This document shows positions 61,458-64,000 of a DNA stretch of 64,000 nucleotides, piece by piece (positions within the stretch are counted from its first letter, which is position 1; every line of letters starts with the position of its first letter). This DNA is from Azospirillum agricola (lineage in GTDB: Bacteria; Pseudomonadota; Alphaproteobacteria; Azospirillales; Azospirillaceae): contig NZ_JAGINM010000022.1 of assembly GCF_017876095.1 (NCBI RefSeq), positions 1-64,000 on the forward strand. Reading direction: 5' to 3'. A program made the translations under genes and the position numbers. A model generated the notes under the pieces. The model did not search any database. It was not told the DNA's origin and saw only the letters and a list, made by a program, of their open reading frames with translations.

Positions 61458-62027
61458 ATGGCTTCCGCGACACTCGACCACCACACCTTGGAAGCCATCG
61501 CCGTGCTTGCCCGCGCCGTCGAGCGCGAGCGGGTTCCCGGCGTCCTGGAGTTCCGCCTGCTGACCAACGCCTTGAACCGCGCCGCCGATTCCCGGTCGGA
61601 GCGGGAGTTGAACGAGGCCGCCCGCGTCTTCAAGACCCTGGAGCCGGAACTGCGGGTGCGCATCGTCGAGCGCGCCAAGGCGGAGGCTCACGCACAGGTT
61701 CGCGCCGGCCGCGCCGACGCCACGACCCTGGAAATTCCAGCCCTGGATCTGTCGGCGCTCGACACGCCGGCGCCTTCCGCCCGGCCGACGGTCAGGACGG
61801 TGAAGGCGGCGGGCTCCAGTTTTCTCGCCGCGCTCAACGGGTTGCGGCCCACGGGTGTGAAGAGCGGCCCGAAGGTGGCCGGCGGCGCGGCGCCCGACAG
61901 CCGGGACGCCGCGAAGGATCGCCTGAGGGCGGCGGTCGAAACCCAGCGGGCGCTTCCCGAAACCGCCCCGGATGTGGGATACGACAGGGGGCTTCGCCCC
62001 GGCGTGCGGCTGCCCCGCGCGACCTGA
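61458..62027 (+). CDS. Conserved hypothetical protein
   Basis: A 189-residue soluble protein I do not recognise. The helical N-terminus (LDHHTLEAIAVLARAVERER, then LLTNALNRAADS) is followed by a second helix pair and a disordered, Ala/Pro-rich C-terminus. ATG 61458 is preferred over 61401. Closely followed by the next small gene (24 bp). Confidence 0.6.
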   Translation: MASATLDHHTLEAIAVLARAVERERVPGVLEFRLLTNALNRAADSRSERELNEAARVFKTLEPELRVRIVERAKAEAHAQVRAGRADATTLEIPALDLSALDTPAPSARPTVRTVKAAGSSFLAALNGLRPTGVKSGPKVAGGAAPDSRDAAKDRLRAAVETQRALPETAPDVGYDRGLRPGVRLPRAT

Positions 62028-62050
62028 CCTTAAGTCGGGAGACAATCATT

Positions 62051-62449
62051 TTGACCACCACAGCCGCCAGCTTCCGTGTCGGCGACCGCGTGACCATCCA
62101 CAGCGGACAGTCCGGCCCGCAATCCATCGCGACGGTGGAGCGCTACACCCATGACAATCGCTGCATGGTGTTGTCCGACGGAACCGAATGGCGGGCCGAC
62201 GGCCGGCGGCAATGGGGTTTTCGCGGCAGCTTCTACAAGGGGCCGGTGGTCGAGCCCATCCGGGACGGTGACGAGGATCACGTCGTCAAGCGCCGCAGCA
62301 TCGGCGCCCTGCGCAAGTTCGCCGACAGCCTGACCATGGAGTCGCCGATCTCGGCCGCCGCGCTGCGCCGCATTCTGGAGGTTGTCGAGCAGGAAAAGGC
62401 CGCCATCGCGGCATCCGAGCAGCCCTCCGAGGGGGCCACGCGGGGGTGA
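62051..62449 (+). CDS. Conserved hypothetical protein
   Basis: A 132-residue protein unknown to me. It starts at TTG 62051, which has GGGAGA about 8 bp ahead and no ATG near. A beta-rich N-terminal half (FRVGDRVTIHSGQSGPQ, then SDGTEWRADG) looks like an SH3-type barrel, followed by a helical C-terminus. Likely co-transcribed with the preceding gene. A short hairpin plus T7 follows. Confidence 0.55.
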   Translation: MTTTAASFRVGDRVTIHSGQSGPQSIATVERYTHDNRCMVLSDGTEWRADGRRQWGFRGSFYKGPVVEPIRDGDEDHVVKRRSIGALRKFADSLTMESPISAAALRRILEVVEQEKAAIAASEQPSEGATRG

Positions 62450-62450
62450 G

Positions 62451-62473
62451 CGGTCGCACGGCCGGGTTTTTTT
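62451..62473 (+). terminator. Probable rho-independent terminator
   Basis: A 5-bp stem CGGTC-GCAC-GGCCG (one G-U pair) followed by GG and seven T residues, right after the stop of the gene ending at 62449. Short but well placed. Confidence 0.5.
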
Positions 62474-62488
62474 CCGGGCCGACTCAGA

Positions 62489-62651
62489 GCGCCGAACAGA
62501 ATTCCGTTTTCGCCATCGGTGCCCAATGGAACCGTCCTCCCCGCGAAGGCGGGGATCCAGGCTTTTCCCATGGGTTCCGCTCGGATAACTCTGGATCCCC
62601 GCCTTCGCGGGGATGACGAGTCCAGAGACGACCCAAGCTTCTGTCAGGCGC
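62489..62651. mobile_element. MITE-like element, copy B (163 bp)
   Basis: Ends GCGCCGAACAGAA (62489-62501) and the complement of GCGCCTGACAGAA (62639-62651) mirror copy A at 18426-18530. Copy B carries an extra internal part of about 58 bp with a second CCCCGC...GCGGGG hairpin, so it is the longer form. It is on the opposite strand orientation to copy A. No coding capacity. Confidence 0.65.
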
Positions 62652-62676
62652 TCTTATGCAGAGCCGGGCGGTTCGC

Positions 62677-63270
62677 CTACACCGTCACCGAAACCAGACC
62701 GCCCGGCGAGGCCGTTCCCCCGCCGCCTCCCGCCAGCGGCGGCGGGACGGCGCCGGAAGCCGCAGGACCGGGGGCGGAGCCGCCGGTCCCGGAGATTCCC
62801 AGGCTGGCGCCGGCGGAAGCGGACGCACCGAACGAGGCGAAGGATATTCCGCGGCTCGCCGCCGTGCCGGTTCCCGTGCCTCCAGTCCCGAAAGCGGATG
62901 CGGCTCCATCGCGGCCCGCCCCTCCCGCATCGGCTGCCCCCGCATTGGTCGCCATGTGGCCGTCGCTCTCGGTGGACGGCGACAGACGGCCGGCGGTGCG
63001 GCGGTATTCCTCGACCACGCGCTGGGAGGGGATCTGGTCCTGGGTTTCGCCGGTGTCGATGTCGCGGAACAGCAGAACGGCGACCCGCGCCCCCTGGTCG
63101 TAGCGCAGGAAGGGGCTGATGTAGCCGCCGACGCCGCTGGTCTTGGCGCCGGTGATGGCGGGGGAGGGCGAGTCGGACTCCGCCCGGTCGGCGGTTTCCA
63201 CCACGGCCTCGGGCGTCTGGGAAGCCGCCGGCCGGCTTGCCGATGCGCCGGAAACGCTGCGGATGTCCAT
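62677..63270 (-). CDS. Low-complexity protein with a FlaG-like core
   Basis: A 197-residue protein. Residues about 45-92 (GGYISPFLRYDQGARVAVLL, then FRDIDTGETQDQIPSQRVVEEYRR in parts) resemble the FlaG flagellar protein core. It is followed by Gly/Ala-rich low-complexity sequence and ends in LVSVTV. No signal peptide. A link to flagella is suggested by this core only. Confidence 0.55.
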   Translation of the reverse strand: MDIRSVSGASASRPAASQTPEAVVETADRAESDSPSPAITGAKTSGVGGYISPFLRYDQGARVAVLLFRDIDTGETQDQIPSQRVVEEYRRTAGRLSPSTESDGHMATNAGAADAGGAGRDGAASAFGTGGTGTGTAASRGISFASFGASASAGASLGISGTGGSAPGPAASGAVPPPLAGGGGGTASPGGLVSVTV

Positions 63271-63355
63271 CGGTGCCTCCCGCCTTGGCCATTGTGGTGG
63301 TTGTCGGTGGTCGCCGCCGGTCCCCGGCAGAGCGCTGGAAACGGATCCCTGCCGA

Positions 63356-63586
63356 TCAGACCGTGATGTTCAGGTTCTGGCCGCGCGTCGGCGTCGTGTT
63401 GCCGCCCGAGGAGCCGCTCTGGGTGCTGGTCTGCGCCTCCTGGGTGCGGCGGGTGCGTTCCGCCTCCTCCTCCTGCGCGGTCTCCACGGGGGAGGTCGAC
63501 CGCTGCGCGGCCGCTGGACCGCTGCTGAGCGGGGTGGTGTAGGGCTGCTGGTAGCCGCCGATACCGCCGATGCCGCTGACGCCCAT
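63356..63586 (-). CDS. Small Gln/Thr/Ser-rich protein
   Basis: A 76-residue protein unknown to me. It starts MGVSGIGGIGGYQQPY, has a charged middle (ETAQEEEAERTRRTQEAQ) and ends LNITV. GGAGGA lies 7 bp ahead of ATG 63586. It shares its C-terminal TV end and position with the gene at 62677-63270, so the pair may be related. Confidence 0.55.
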   Translation of the reverse strand: MGVSGIGGIGGYQQPYTTPLSSGPAAAQRSTSPVETAQEEEAERTRRTQEAQTSTQSGSSGGNTTPTRGQNLNITV

Positions 63587-63731
63587 GATGCTTCCTCCGG
63601 CTGCCGGGGCAGCCCTGATTTTTTCAATAGGCAAATTTTGCCCGATCGAAAGGGGAAGCGCCACCGAAATCGACTCCCTGAACGTCGGTTTTCCGGTTTG
63701 TCAACCGCCGTTTCACCGGGAACCGCAACGA

Positions 63732-64000
63732 TCACAACTCTTTTTCGGCAACCGGCTCTGGATGGGCAACCGGAGCGCTGTCGGCGGCTGGATCGGCGTT
63801 GCGCCACAGCGCCGCCTCCACCGCCAGGGTCCAGAAATTCTCGGCGGCCTTGCTCTGGCGCGAGCGGGGGCGGATCAGGCGGATCTGCACGGGAACGCTC
63901 CAGTGCGGTTCCCCGGCCGGCACCAGCGCGCCGCGCCCGAGATCCTCGGCGATCAGGCTTTCCGGCAGCCAGGCCACGCCCCGCCCGTCGCGCGCCAGCG
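63732..64000 (-). CDS. LysR-family transcriptional regulator, C-terminal part
   Basis: The C-terminal 89 residues of a LysR-type regulator, cut by the right edge of the window. The ligand-domain end ALARDGRGVAWLPESLIAEDL with GRGALVPAG is characteristic of the family, followed by a variable polar tail ending in EKEL. The DNA-binding half lies beyond the window. Confidence 0.85.
   Translation of the reverse strand, partial: LARDGRGVAWLPESLIAEDLGRGALVPAGEPHWSVPVQIRLIRPRSRQSKAAENFWTLAVEAALWRNADPAADSAPVAHPEPVAEKEL

Overview
The window is about 70% G+C, with dense coding on both strands. Gene content and protein style point to an alphaproteobacterium, most likely an Azospirillum-type member of the Rhodospirillales. 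Supporting features are dnaB-alr-mla linkage, a FlaF-like protein, orphan CheD, degradative HMG-CoA reductase, GntP plus SCOT ketone-body genes, and many periplasmic binding proteins. This is inferred from protein character, not from a database match. Almost everything looks like stable chromosome. The exception is the first 0.9 kb, which is lower in G+C and carries the N-terminal part of a tyrosine integrase, the edge of an old island.

Layout. 1-0.9 kb: truncated integrase with three GGGTAACA direct repeats in its upstream DNA. 1.2-6.9 kb: threonine deaminase, CorA, a LysM envelope protein and a cytochrome c' / dihaem cytochrome c pair. 7.1-12.9 kb: LOG protein, then a tightly packed run dnaB-alr-(26-codon ORF)-mlaE-mlaF, then an endonuclease III homologue. 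13.6-18.3 kb: a CpaE-like ATPase and a MarR-HlyD-FUSC-DUF1656 efflux operon. 18.5-22.4 kb: LacI-type regulator, HemP with a Fur-like box, CopZ with a CueR-type operator, an MFS pump and infC. 22.8-32.4 kb: an acyl-CoA/ketone-body region (GntP permease, CoA-transferase A and B, 3-hydroxybutyrate dehydrogenase). It continues with an MFS exporter and a divergent pair of MocR regulator and degradative HMG-CoA reductase, followed by a branched-chain-type binding protein. Together these could turn mevalonate and acetoacetate/3-hydroxybutyrate into acetyl-CoA. 32.4-42.1 kb: envelope, stress and motility-related singletons. 42.2-49.4 kb: folP-glmM-thiD and the opposing nadA-nadB-nadC operon. 49.5-58.3 kb: binding proteins, an MFS pump, a nuclease/phosphatase, CheD, an FHA protein and a phosphopantetheinyl transferase. 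58.4-64 kb: purC, a D-2-hydroxyacid dehydrogenase, PAP2 and small unknown proteins, ending in a partial LysR regulator.

The most distinctive signals are non-coding. Three palindromic repeat families are present. One is a REP-like CCCCCACCC element, of which one copy is translated inside a cytochrome signal peptide. One is a two-copy MITE-like element with 13-bp terminal inverted repeats (18.4 kb and 62.5 kb). One is a CGTCATG-type long palindrome (59.4 kb). There are also several unusually clean operator-like palindromes, upstream of nadA, copZ, the GntP operon, the AraJ-type MFS gene and the mocR/HMG-CoA reductase pair, and in the empty 12.9-13.6 kb stretch. No rRNA, tRNA or CRISPR array was seen, and no defence system or other complete accessory system was recognised.
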